From a virus, in IMG/VR virus record IMGVR_UViG_3300042731_006420, positions 1-20,009 of that record: a stretch of 20,009 nucleotides of DNA, one strand, 5' to 3'. The notes beneath the pieces are model-generated. The model saw only the letters and a list, made by a program, of their open reading frames with translations, did no database searches and was not told the DNA's origin. This document shows positions 6,801-11,166 of the stretch, one piece after another (position 1 is the stretch's first letter; every line of letters begins with the position of its first letter). The position numbers and the translations under genes were made by a program.

Positions 6801-7462
6801 TGGTGGTCTCCTTTGGTTAATAGTTGTTTTTCGTACAAAAATTCCCTCATGTCAGTGTAGTAGAACTTAGGTATAAACCGCATTGCGGCTTCCCTGAAAA
6901 GGCCTGCAGGAACATAAAGATATTCCTCCCCGATCGTTGTCAGTGGAAACTCGGAATCGGAAGGCACCACGTTAAAATAGTCGTTCAGTTTTAGATACGT
7001 CTTTTCTTCGCCGTCAATAATCATTGCTTGAACATGAAAACCAGTTACAGTGCTACCGCTTACCGCTACAAAGGCGTTTTCGATCTTCAGATCTCGTTCG
7101 AGTATGGTAATGATGTTCAGTGCCTTATCTACGCAGTTCCCATGTGCTATGATTTCTTCATCATCTGAGTCTTCAAAGTAATAAATTACATCACCTGTAG
7201 ATGGAGGTGTGGTGTCGGTGTCGTCTGCCACGTTTGTGGCGCCTACGGCCAGCGGCTTCCAATTGCTATCTATCTGTGCAATTCTGAGCTCTCCGTAAAA
7301 ATGAAGCATGAAGACGAATGAAATTACCAGCAAAACAACAGTTACAATGAAGGCTATACACCAGAAGGTTTGAAGCCTTTCTTCTTCCCGGATTATCTCT
7401 TTTTGCTCGGCTATTCTGAGTCGAAACCTTCTGAATGCATTGGCGGTTTTTAAGTCAGCCAT
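6797..7462 (-). CDS. membrane-anchored protein with transglutaminase-like Cys/His/Asp pattern
   Basis: A 221-aa protein starting at ATG 7462 behind GGGAG. A basic N-terminal helix (about 1-30) is followed by one strong membrane segment at about 33-54 (FWCIAFIVTVVLLVISFVFML). The remainder is probably extracytoplasmic: a low-complexity linker with DDTDTTPPSTGD, then HGNCVDKALNIITILERDLKIENAFVAV, GFHVQAMI and YLKLNDYF. The order Cys110, His143, Asp161 and the G-N-C-x-D-x-A helix start resemble the catalytic core of transglutaminase-like cysteine proteases. That assignment rests on motif order alone. Its stop overlaps the start of an exported protein, forming a two-gene unit. A role in envelope modification or exclusion of other phages is conceivable. 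Confidence 0.62.
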   Translation of the reverse strand: MADLKTANAFRRFRLRIAEQKEIIREEERLQTFWCIAFIVTVVLLVISFVFMLHFYGELRIAQIDSNWKPLAVGATNVADDTDTTPPSTGDVIYYFEDSDDEEIIAHGNCVDKALNIITILERDLKIENAFVAVSGSTVTGFHVQAMIIDGEEKTYLKLNDYFNVVPSDSEFPLTTIGEEYLYVPAGLFREAAMRFIPKFYYTDMREFLYEKQLLTKGDHQ

Positions 7463-7488
7463 TTTTTTACTCCCTGGTTTTAATTATC

Positions 7489-7716
7489 CTAACTGGATTT
7501 CCTGGTAACGGTTACTCTGTGTATCCCGGCCAGGCGGTGCTTTGCATAAAAATAGTCATCCGGCTCTTTGCTCAAAGTAGGCCACGCAGGAACATAGTCT
7601 GTACCGCGAAGTTCCAAAAACACCTTTTCGATTTCTTCCACTTCTACGGTGAGGCTGTACATCTGGTGGATGGAGGTCTCTATGGCATCAATTACCTTTT
7701 TGGTGTCTGGGATCAA
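7489..7716 (-). CDS. small unknown protein, 75 aa
   Basis: This reads from TTG 7716 with a strong AAGGAGGG ribosome site seven bases away, which decides this unusual start. The product is mostly helical at the N-terminus (TKKVIDAIETSIHQMYSLTVEVEEIEKVFLELR), then a DYVPAWPTLSKEPDDYFYAKHRL segment and a basic end VTVTRKSS. No motif is recognised. It lies 26 bases upstream of the membrane-anchored Cys/His/Asp protein in the same operon. Composition and ribosome site match its neighbours, so it is probably a real gene. Confidence 0.55.
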   Translation of the reverse strand: MIPDTKKVIDAIETSIHQMYSLTVEVEEIEKVFLELRGTDYVPAWPTLSKEPDDYFYAKHRLAGIHRVTVTRKSS

Positions 7717-7776
7717 CTTACCCTCCTTACAAAGTTTGGGGTTAAAAGGGGCTATCTTCTTCTATGTATGGCTGTA

Positions 7777-8127
7777 TTAGTTTTTTGTTTCTCTTGTAAC
7801 AATAGCACCATAGCTTGCAAACTCACTCATCATATCCGCCGAATCTTTATCGGATAAGGGTGTTTCTATTGTGCTTGGTACTGAGTCTACAACATCTTTA
7901 GCTTCTTTGAGACCCAATTTTGTAATGTCCCGGATCAACTTTATGCATTCAATTTTATTGTTCCCGCAGTCGTGTAGTGTTAAATAATAGAGAACCTCGT
8001 TACATTTGTTGTGGGCTCTAACAAATGCGGCCGGGTTTGATTTCGCCATTTCTATTTCAACCGCGCTTAGGGATGATGTGTAACTTCCTATTATTCCGAT
8101 CACTTGCTTATAATAATTAGCGCTCAT
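7777..8127 (-). CDS. protein with ribosomal L7/L12 C-terminal-like domain, 116 aa
   Basis: The start is placed at ATG 8127 (MSANYYKQ) because AGGAGG lies five bases upstream; the open frame to 8190 runs through a GC-rich hairpin. Residues about 58-112 read KIECIKLIRDITKLGLKEAKDVVDSVPSTIE, then LSDKDSADMMSEFASYGAIVTRE. This matches the L7/L12 C-terminal domain pattern K-I-x-V-I-K-x-V-R-x-x-T-G-L-G-L-K-E-A-K-D-x-V-(D/E) and the final helix-strand x-E-A-x-x-x-x-x-x-L-E-x-x-G-A-x-V. In ribosomes this domain recruits translation factors. The N-terminal 55 residues are unrelated to the L12 N-domain and form a new helical part. A phage protein that touches translation factors or mimics L12 is an attractive inference; the domain also occurs in other phage and membrane proteins of unknown role. 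Confidence 0.72.
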   Translation of the reverse strand: MSANYYKQVIGIIGSYTSSLSAVEIEMAKSNPAAFVRAHNKCNEVLYYLTLHDCGNNKIECIKLIRDITKLGLKEAKDVVDSVPSTIETPLSDKDSADMMSEFASYGAIVTRETKN

Positions 8128-8143
8128 GTTTCCTCCTTGTTTG

Positions 8144-8167
8144 CCGCCCCCTGTGGTAGCGGGGCGG
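8144..8167 (-). other. GC-rich stem-loop before the L12-like gene
   Basis: Seven perfect pairs, CCGCCCC at 8144-8150 with GGGGCGG at 8161-8167, enclose a 10-base loop. The stem sits between thyX and the L12-like gene, about 10 bases ahead of the AAGGAGG site on the transcript, with no U-run. It could limit read-through or protect the downstream mRNA. Confidence 0.45.
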
Positions 8168-8195
8168 GGGTGTGTAATATTGGTCACCATGGGCT

Positions 8196-8813
8196 CTATA
8201 TGTCGTCGAAAACGACCGGCAGCAATCCGCGCAGTTCATCCAGCAGAGGAAGCATGAGCGCCCTCATCTGAGGATGAGCTGCTTTTGCTGTTCTTAGCTT
8301 GAAAATGTGCCGCCACTCACGAATATTGGCTTGTACAACGATCTCGGTTTTGAGGCTGTTGGGGAGCACTTCGCGTGCCTGTTCAGGACGCCATCCGAGT
8401 TGGCGCAGTCTTTTGTACTTTTCCTCGGCCTGCATCAAAGAGTCGGTGAATGCTGCCCACGCCCTTGATTCATCGGTGTTGCCGGAATATTGGTTTAAAT
8501 CCCAAACTGGACGAATAAATTCCATTTCTGACTGATAATCGACATATCTGGTACTCTCCTGGGCGAACGAACAAAGCCGGTGCCGCACCAGTTCGTGTGT
8601 CACTCCCCGGTTGGTGACGAATTTCACGATGATTGATCCAAATTCGATCATGGCGTGGTGTCCGCGCTTTATGAGCATCTCAACAAACGCTCCCGCCGAG
8701 TTTACGTCAATACGATCCTCGGACTTGTAGCAGGTCCGCCCAGCTCTCTCCAAGGTCTGTAAAATACCGTCTGGTACGCTTAAAATCTCATGTGATTGAT
8801 CGATAATTTTCAT
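8196..8813 (-). CDS. thyX: flavin-dependent thymidylate synthase
   Basis: A 205-aa ThyX, which methylates dUMP to dTMP using methylene-tetrahydrofolate, with FAD and NAD(P)H. The signature RHRLCSFAQESTR at residues 77-89 is the ThyX motif RHR-x7-S-x-R. Also visible are GHHAMIEF near 51-58, a conserved family histidine region, and the C-terminal RTAKAAHPQMR that contributes to the nucleotide site (family shape R-x-x-x-x-A-x-x-x-I/M-R). The start is ATG 8813 with AAAGGAG ten bases away. The length is normal. Phages carry thyX to raise the dTTP supply during replication. The leader contains the 21-base motif shared with the deoxyribosyltransferase gene. Confidence 0.95.
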   Translation of the reverse strand: MKIIDQSHEILSVPDGILQTLERAGRTCYKSEDRIDVNSAGAFVEMLIKRGHHAMIEFGSIIVKFVTNRGVTHELVRHRLCSFAQESTRYVDYQSEMEFIRPVWDLNQYSGNTDESRAWAAFTDSLMQAEEKYKRLRQLGWRPEQAREVLPNSLKTEIVVQANIREWRHIFKLRTAKAAHPQMRALMLPLLDELRGLLPVVFDDI

Positions 8814-8839
8814 CTTTATTGCTCCTTTTTGTTTAGGCC

Positions 8840-8860
8840 CGAAAAACCTATCCCTACGTT
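8840..8860 (-). repeat. 21-base leader motif, copy 2 (before thyX)
   Basis: This is identical to 2237-2257 and in the same place relative to its gene, about 27 bases before the thyX start. Here the GGTT arm faces GGCC rather than AACC after the same TTTCG loop, so the small hairpin is kept by G-T pairing. Conservation only over this block, in two otherwise different leaders, suggests a functional site rather than a recent duplication of genes. Confidence 0.6.
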
Positions 8861-9056
8861 ATCGTTTAAATGCCGGAGTCAGGTTTATCCGGCTACCGGG
8901 ATTCCCGCCAAGACTGTATACGCCTTGCGTCCCGTATTTTGTTGAGCTGGCTGGCGGGGATTCGAACCCCGCATGGTTTTGGGCGCTTCGCCAATCCGTG
9001 GTTACGGTGGGAGTCAAACCCACCGGCTCGTTAATGTGTTTTTTAGAGTTTTTCAC
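8859..9056 (-). CDS. doubtful 65-codon frame, partial paralogue of the 9174-9410 gene
   Basis: A GTG at 9056 follows AAGGAG with very short spacing. The first 15 residues (KKHINEPVGLTP) resemble KLSEHINEPLGFCP in the neighbouring 78-aa protein, and about 23 bases match at the DNA level with five differences, so this start is probably a decayed duplicate. After that the similarity ends: the cysteines are missing and the frame runs through tRNA-like hairpins (T-arm GGGGTTCGAATCCCC). I think most of this frame is not protein-coding. It is listed so that the 360-base stretch between thyX and the next gene is explained. Confidence 0.25.
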   Translation of the reverse strand: MKNSKKHINEPVGLTPTVTTDWRSAQNHAGFESPPASSTKYGTQGVYSLGGNPGSRINLTPAFKR

Positions 9057-9145
9057 CTCTCCTTGTTACCCTTTCTGGTCGCCCCACACTGGAAACTAAA
9101 ACCTTAGCCCTGTTATCCGTCTACCCTTTCCGGCACAGCCAGCTA
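8941..9145 (-). other. tRNA-like segments, possibly a split or degenerate tRNA
   Basis: On the minus strand GCTGGCTG (9144-9137) is followed by TG and a D-arm-like CCG-GAAAGGGTAGA-CGG, as in leucine tRNAs. About 185 bases after the start of this segment lies a perfect T-arm, CGGGG-TTCGAAT-CCCCG, followed after one base by CAGCCAGC (8953-8946), which is the exact complement of GCTGGCTG. A tRNA would be 75-95 bases, so about 110 bases are extra. No normal anticodon arm is obvious; TTTGACT inside a 7-bp stem at 9001-9025 is a weak candidate but overlaps a protein-like duplicate. A dead tRNA, an interrupted one, or a tRNA-derived attachment site are all possible. Confidence 0.35.
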
Positions 9146-9150
9146 TCTAC

Positions 9151-9170
9151 CGGCATCGGTTGGGATGCCG
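9151..9170 (-). other. hairpin after the 78-aa gene
   Basis: CGGCATC and GATGCCG form seven perfect pairs around a six-base loop, directly after the stop codon of the 78-aa gene (9174). No U-run follows on the minus strand, so it may be an RNA-processing or 3'-protecting hairpin ahead of the tRNA-like segments rather than a full terminator. Confidence 0.45.
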
Positions 9171-9173
9171 TTC

Positions 9174-9410
9174 TCAAACGCTATTATAGTTATAGTACTC
9201 CACAATCCCTGTTATAATCGGAGATAAACAGTGCTCTTTGAAAAAAGTTGCGCTATAGCCGCTTTTATAAACAGAGGCCTTTTTGTAAGAAACACAATCC
9301 ATTCGGCACTCATCGCGCAATAGTGGACAAAAACCAAGTGGTTCGTTAATATGTTCGGAAAGCTTTTTTTCAGCATATGCTAATTGTTTTCCGTATGAAT
9401 CTGTTTTCAT
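9174..9410 (-). CDS. small Cys-rich protein, 78 aa
   Basis: This reads from ATG 9410 with AAGGAG six bases upstream. After a helical start (SYGKQLAYAEKKLSEHINEP) it has GFCPLLRDECRMDCVSY, a C-x6-C-x3-C cluster, and a fourth cysteine in KEHCLSPII. Short phage and bacterial proteins with C-P-x5-C-x3-C followed by an aromatic residue are common and may bind zinc or an iron-sulfur cluster; their function is not known. The HINEP segment reappears at the start of the neighbouring doubtful frame at 9056. It lies in the first leftward operon, among other small metal-binding candidates. Confidence 0.62.
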   Translation of the reverse strand: MKTDSYGKQLAYAEKKLSEHINEPLGFCPLLRDECRMDCVSYKKASVYKSGYSATFFKEHCLSPIITGIVEYYNYNSV

Positions 9411-9444
9411 GCCGCTCCTTCCTTAGTTGGTTATTAACTCCCGG

Positions 9445-9468
9445 CTGCCCACACGCATATATGGGCAG
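9445..9468 (-). other. stem-loop between two small early genes
   Basis: CTGCCCA (9445-9451) and TGGGCAG (9462-9468) form a 7-bp stem with a 10-base loop in the 77-base gap between the 95-aa and 78-aa genes. No T-run follows. It is a probable mRNA structure of unknown role. Confidence 0.35.
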
Positions 9469-9487
9469 AAAGCAGGTAATGACCGGT

Positions 9488-9775
9488 TTAAACGACGCCA
9501 AGCGATACGCATTTGTCTCTTATTTTAGCGAAGTCTCCAACCCCATCACGAATTTGTTCTCTCGTTGTTGTCCCTTCGAATACCATCCTCCAATCGTCGG
9601 GCATTTGGCTTTTGGCATGGTCTATCATACCAATAAACACTTCGGCCTCCTCCGCGCTTTCACAGTTTTTGATAGCCTCTATCGACTCCACTATTGTTCT
9701 TAATAGCGGACGAACGATAGCAATCTCCGCCATTGCTCTCATAGTTTCATTATCCATATGGCCGTCGTCAAACAT
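9488..9775 (-). CDS. small acidic helical protein, 95 aa
   Basis: This reads from ATG 9775 after GAGGAGG. The sequence is predicted mostly helical: ETMRAMAEIAIVRPLLRTIVESIEAIKN, then SAEEAEVFIGMIDHAKSQMPDDWRMVF and a C-terminal TTTREQIRDGVGDFAKIRDKC. No cysteine pairs or catalytic residues stand out and I do not recognise the family. Its leader (9782-9814) is an imperfect copy of the leader of the next gene upstream, so the two genes may share translational control. Small acidic early phage proteins often inhibit host enzymes, but that is only a general expectation. Confidence 0.6.
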   Translation of the reverse strand: MFDDGHMDNETMRAMAEIAIVRPLLRTIVESIEAIKNCESAEEAEVFIGMIDHAKSQMPDDWRMVFEGTTTREQIRDGVGDFAKIRDKCVSLGVV

Positions 9776-9781
9776 TTCATA

Positions 9782-9814
9782 CCTCCTCGATTGGTTTGAA
9801 CTCGATGATGGTCA
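9782..9814 (-). repeat. 33-base leader repeat, copy A
   Basis: This leader matches 10031-10063 at 28 of 33 positions and both copies end in GGAGG, the ribosome site of the gene that follows. In this copy an ATG at 9815 opens a 12-codon frame (MTIIEFKPIEEV) that stops at the start of the 95-aa gene. The other copy keeps the residues TIIEFKP, and three of its five differences fall at third codon positions, but it lacks the ATG. It may be a duplicated leader-peptide coding end. Confidence 0.6.
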
Positions 9815-9834
9815 TATCGGGGCAACAGAGTAGG

Positions 9835-10023
9835 TTATTCGACGGGTTCACAAACCCTTCCGCACCCGCACTGCGGGCATAGAAACACGGGTTTCTGCCC
9901 GAACTCATGAAAATATTCGTCGTCACTGACAACCCAATCTTCTTGAGTGTATCCGCAATAGCCACACTCGACTTGGAATTCCATATCTCCTCTTTGGAGA
10001 TCGTTAAAATCTGTTGTTTTCAT
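9835..10023 (-). CDS. zinc-ribbon protein, 62 aa
   Basis: First gene of the leftward operon, from ATG 10023 with AAGGAGG seven bases away. Two CxxC knuckles, CGYCGYTQ and CPQCGCGRVC, about 27 residues apart, define a zinc ribbon. Between them lies an acidic segment WVVSDDEYFHEFGQKP. Zinc ribbons of this size in early phage operons often bind nucleic acid or host transcription components; the exact target is unknown. The longer frame 9777-9965 on the same strand is a shadow of this gene and the leader repeat. Confidence 0.7.
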   Translation of the reverse strand: MKTTDFNDLQRGDMEFQVECGYCGYTQEDWVVSDDEYFHEFGQKPVFLCPQCGCGRVCEPVE

Positions 10024-10030
10024 CTCTAAT

Positions 10031-10063
10031 CCTCCTTGGTTGGTTTAAACTCGATTATGGTTA
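10031..10063 (-). repeat. 33-base leader repeat, copy B
   Basis: Partner of 9782-9814, with the same ATCGAGTT and AAACCAA blocks ending in AAGGAGG. It lies at the 5' end of the first leftward transcript, downstream of the promoter, and provides the ribosome site of the 62-aa zinc-ribbon gene. A third, weaker relative (AACCAACTAAGGAAGGAG) precedes the 78-aa gene. Confidence 0.55.
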
Positions 10064-10100
10064 GAATATTTCAAACATTTAATTTGATGTCAAGCGGCAA

Positions 10101-10130
10101 ATTATAAAAAATAACGATTTGACATGTAAA
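10101..10130 (-). promoter_or_regulatory. leftward sigma-70-type promoter
   Basis: On the minus strand TTTACA (10130-10125) and a perfect TATAAT (10106-10101) are 18 bases apart in an AT-rich divergent region, with the expected start near 10094 and a leader of about 70 bases to the first leftward gene. An alternative is TTGACA (10093-10088) with AATATT (10070-10065). TTGA/TCAA half-sites around both (TTTGAC...ATCAAA at 10118-10140) could be operators for the XRE regulator. Confidence 0.6.
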
Positions 10131-10180
10131 TTTTATCAAACCATTGTATTCACTGTATATAAATTTTTAAAAAATAATTA

Positions 10181-10210
10181 TTGACATTGTGAATCAATTG
10201 GAATTAGTAT
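10181..10210 (+). promoter_or_regulatory. rightward promoter for the XRE regulator
   Basis: A perfect TTGACA at 10181-10186 is followed after 18 bases by TAGTAT (10205-10210). Transcription would begin at or within a few bases of the ATG at 10218, so the message would be nearly leaderless. A second TTGACA at 10119-10124 lies upstream without an equally good -10. TTGACATTGTGAATCAA overlaps the -35 as a TTGA/TCAA pair and may be an operator. Confidence 0.5.
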
Positions 10211-10217
10211 TGAAACC

Positions 10218-10412
10218 ATGAAAAATCCTACCTCTGAAATAATAAGAAAAAAGAGAAAGGCTGCTCGCCTCACTCAGCGCGAGCTGGCCGGCATTATTGG
10301 CAGGGCTCACGAAACCATTTGCCGATACGAGAAGGGTGTGATCGATCCACCTTCGTCGGTCCTATATCGTATTATCGAGATTTGCGACCGGTTGTCTGGG
10401 AACGGGTCATAG
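10218..10412 (+). CDS. XRE (Cro/CI-type) HTH regulator, 64 aa
   Basis: A minimal Cro/CI-type helix-turn-helix protein: EIIRKKRKAARLTQRELAGIIGRAHETICRYEKGVIDPPSSVLYRIIEIC covers helices 1-4, with TQRELAGIIGRAHETICRYEKG as the DNA-binding core (about residues 20-41). There is no C-terminal dimerisation or peptidase domain, so it is more like Cro or a small anti-repressor-type regulator than a LexA-like CI. It is the first rightward gene after a divergent AT-rich promoter region. No Shine-Dalgarno sequence precedes the ATG, although nearly every other gene in the window has one. This fits initiation on a leaderless message, as known for lambda cI from its maintenance promoter. It probably controls the promoters at 10060-10210. 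Confidence 0.85.
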   Translation: MKNPTSEIIRKKRKAARLTQRELAGIIGRAHETICRYEKGVIDPPSSVLYRIIEICDRLSGNGS

Positions 10413-10435
10413 AACAACATAATCAAGGAGGGGGT

Positions 10436-10744
10436 ATGAGACAAGACTTACTTAAACGAATTGAGCCATTTTCAAAAGGTTGCTTTTCTGGCAATGTTGT
10501 TGATTGGCCTCAACTAAAGCCGCTTCTTAAAGACATTCATAATTATCTTTCAACCGCGATTGAATACGAAATCGAAAACGGCGGGGAAATATCCGCTGGT
10601 CTACTACCATACTCTGAAACCGTTTGCGTTGTTGTGGAAAGCGGCGACCCAGGAGGAGATGATGGTGAATTCGCAGTTTTTATGCAGGATTGTTTAATGG
10701 AGTGGTTTGACGGATCTGCGGTTGAAATTATTACAAAATATTAA
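10436..10744 (+). CDS. unknown acidic protein, 102 aa
   Basis: The start is placed at ATG 10436 because AAGGAGGGGG precedes it directly; an open extension to 10319 lies inside the XRE gene. The protein is acidic and begins MRQDLLKRIEPFSKGCFSGNVVDWPQLKPLLKDIHNYLSTAIEYEIENGG. The remainder contains a hydrophobic strand CVVVES, a GDPGGDDGEFAVF loop and ends EIITKY. No domain is recognised. It lies 24 bases after the regulator gene, so it is probably transcribed from the same rightward promoter. Confidence 0.6.
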   Translation: MRQDLLKRIEPFSKGCFSGNVVDWPQLKPLLKDIHNYLSTAIEYEIENGGEISAGLLPYSETVCVVVESGDPGGDDGEFAVFMQDCLMEWFDGSAVEIITKY

Positions 10745-10783
10745 CCCACCGCCCAACCACACAACCAAGGAGGGGGCGCAGTA

Positions 10784-10927
10784 ATGGTAACTATTCTTTT
10801 TGGGGTACTCGGCATACTAAATGGGATTTTAATGCTACTTTACCAGTTTGATGACCGCTACGAAAGGGCGACCTTTCACGCCGTTTTGTTAATCGGTTTT
10901 ATTTTGATGGCAAAATCGTTCGACTAA
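10784..10927 (+). CDS. small membrane protein, 47 aa
   Basis: This reads from ATG 10784 with GGAGGGGG nine bases upstream, which is why I accept this short frame. Two hydrophobic segments, VTILFGVLGILNGILMLLY (about 2-20) and FHAVLLIGFILMA (about 32-44), flank a short charged loop QFDDRYERAT, so it is a two-helix hairpin or a surface helix pair. Family unknown. It sits in the rightward early operon after the 102-aa gene. Confidence 0.5.
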   Translation: MVTILFGVLGILNGILMLLYQFDDRYERATFHAVLLIGFILMAKSFD

Positions 10928-10978
10928 TACACCAATTAACCCCTTGACACCACCCAACCCTATAGGGTACGTAGGATT

Positions 10979-11101
10979 ATGCCACGCTACAATATTTCAA
11001 ATATAGAAATCGGTTCATACATCGTTGACCCTGGGGGTTCTCCCTATTCCCTCCTTGGCGTGGCAGCAGGGCGCGGTGTGTGGGCCGATTTGTGTTTTTG
11101 A
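10979..11101 (+). CDS. possible small protein, 40 aa
   Basis: An ATG at 10979 opens a 40-codon frame, MPRYNISNIEIGSYIVDPGG followed by SPYSLLGVAAGRGVWADLCF. The ribosome site is weak (TAGGAT close to the ATG). The product is glycine- and valine-rich with no cysteine pair or membrane segment. The stop codon overlaps a GAGG that could serve the 18-codon frame at 11110. A TTGACA at 10944-10949 upstream lacks a convincing -10. It may be real, because the 220-base gap is otherwise empty. Confidence 0.35.
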   Translation: MPRYNISNIEIGSYIVDPGGSPYSLLGVAAGRGVWADLCF

Positions 11102-11109
11102 GGTGCGCC

Positions 11110-11166
11110 ATGACAAAAGATAATTTCACACAGTTTCCAAGGAGTGTTGTGTATGAGCTCAGATAG
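11110..11166 (+). CDS. possible 18-codon leader overlapping the replication gene start
   Basis: ATG 11110, behind GAGG, opens MTKDNFTQFPRSVVYELR and stops at 11166, 11 bases beyond the start codon of the replication gene in another frame. It also spans that gene's AAGGAG site, so its translation could influence replication-protein synthesis. The evidence is positional only. Confidence 0.2.
   Translation: MTKDNFTQFPRSVVYELR

Noticed and set aside
7435-7857. 140-codon plus-strand frame
   Set aside because: Antisense to the 75-aa and L12-like genes, no ribosome site, no domain pattern.
8941-9145. tmRNA or a selenocysteine tRNA
   Set aside because: No tag-peptide frame or tmRNA 5' end is present, and no TCA anticodon loop. 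The T-arm alone does not support either.
9777-9965. 62-codon minus-strand frame overlapping the zinc-ribbon gene
   Set aside because: No ribosome site at its start; it shares DNA with the clear zinc-ribbon gene. Only its last 12 codons, the leader repeat, may matter.
10944-10976. TTGACA as a promoter before the 40-aa frame
   Set aside because: No -10-like hexamer at 16-18 bases; the spacing to the only AT-rich block is wrong.
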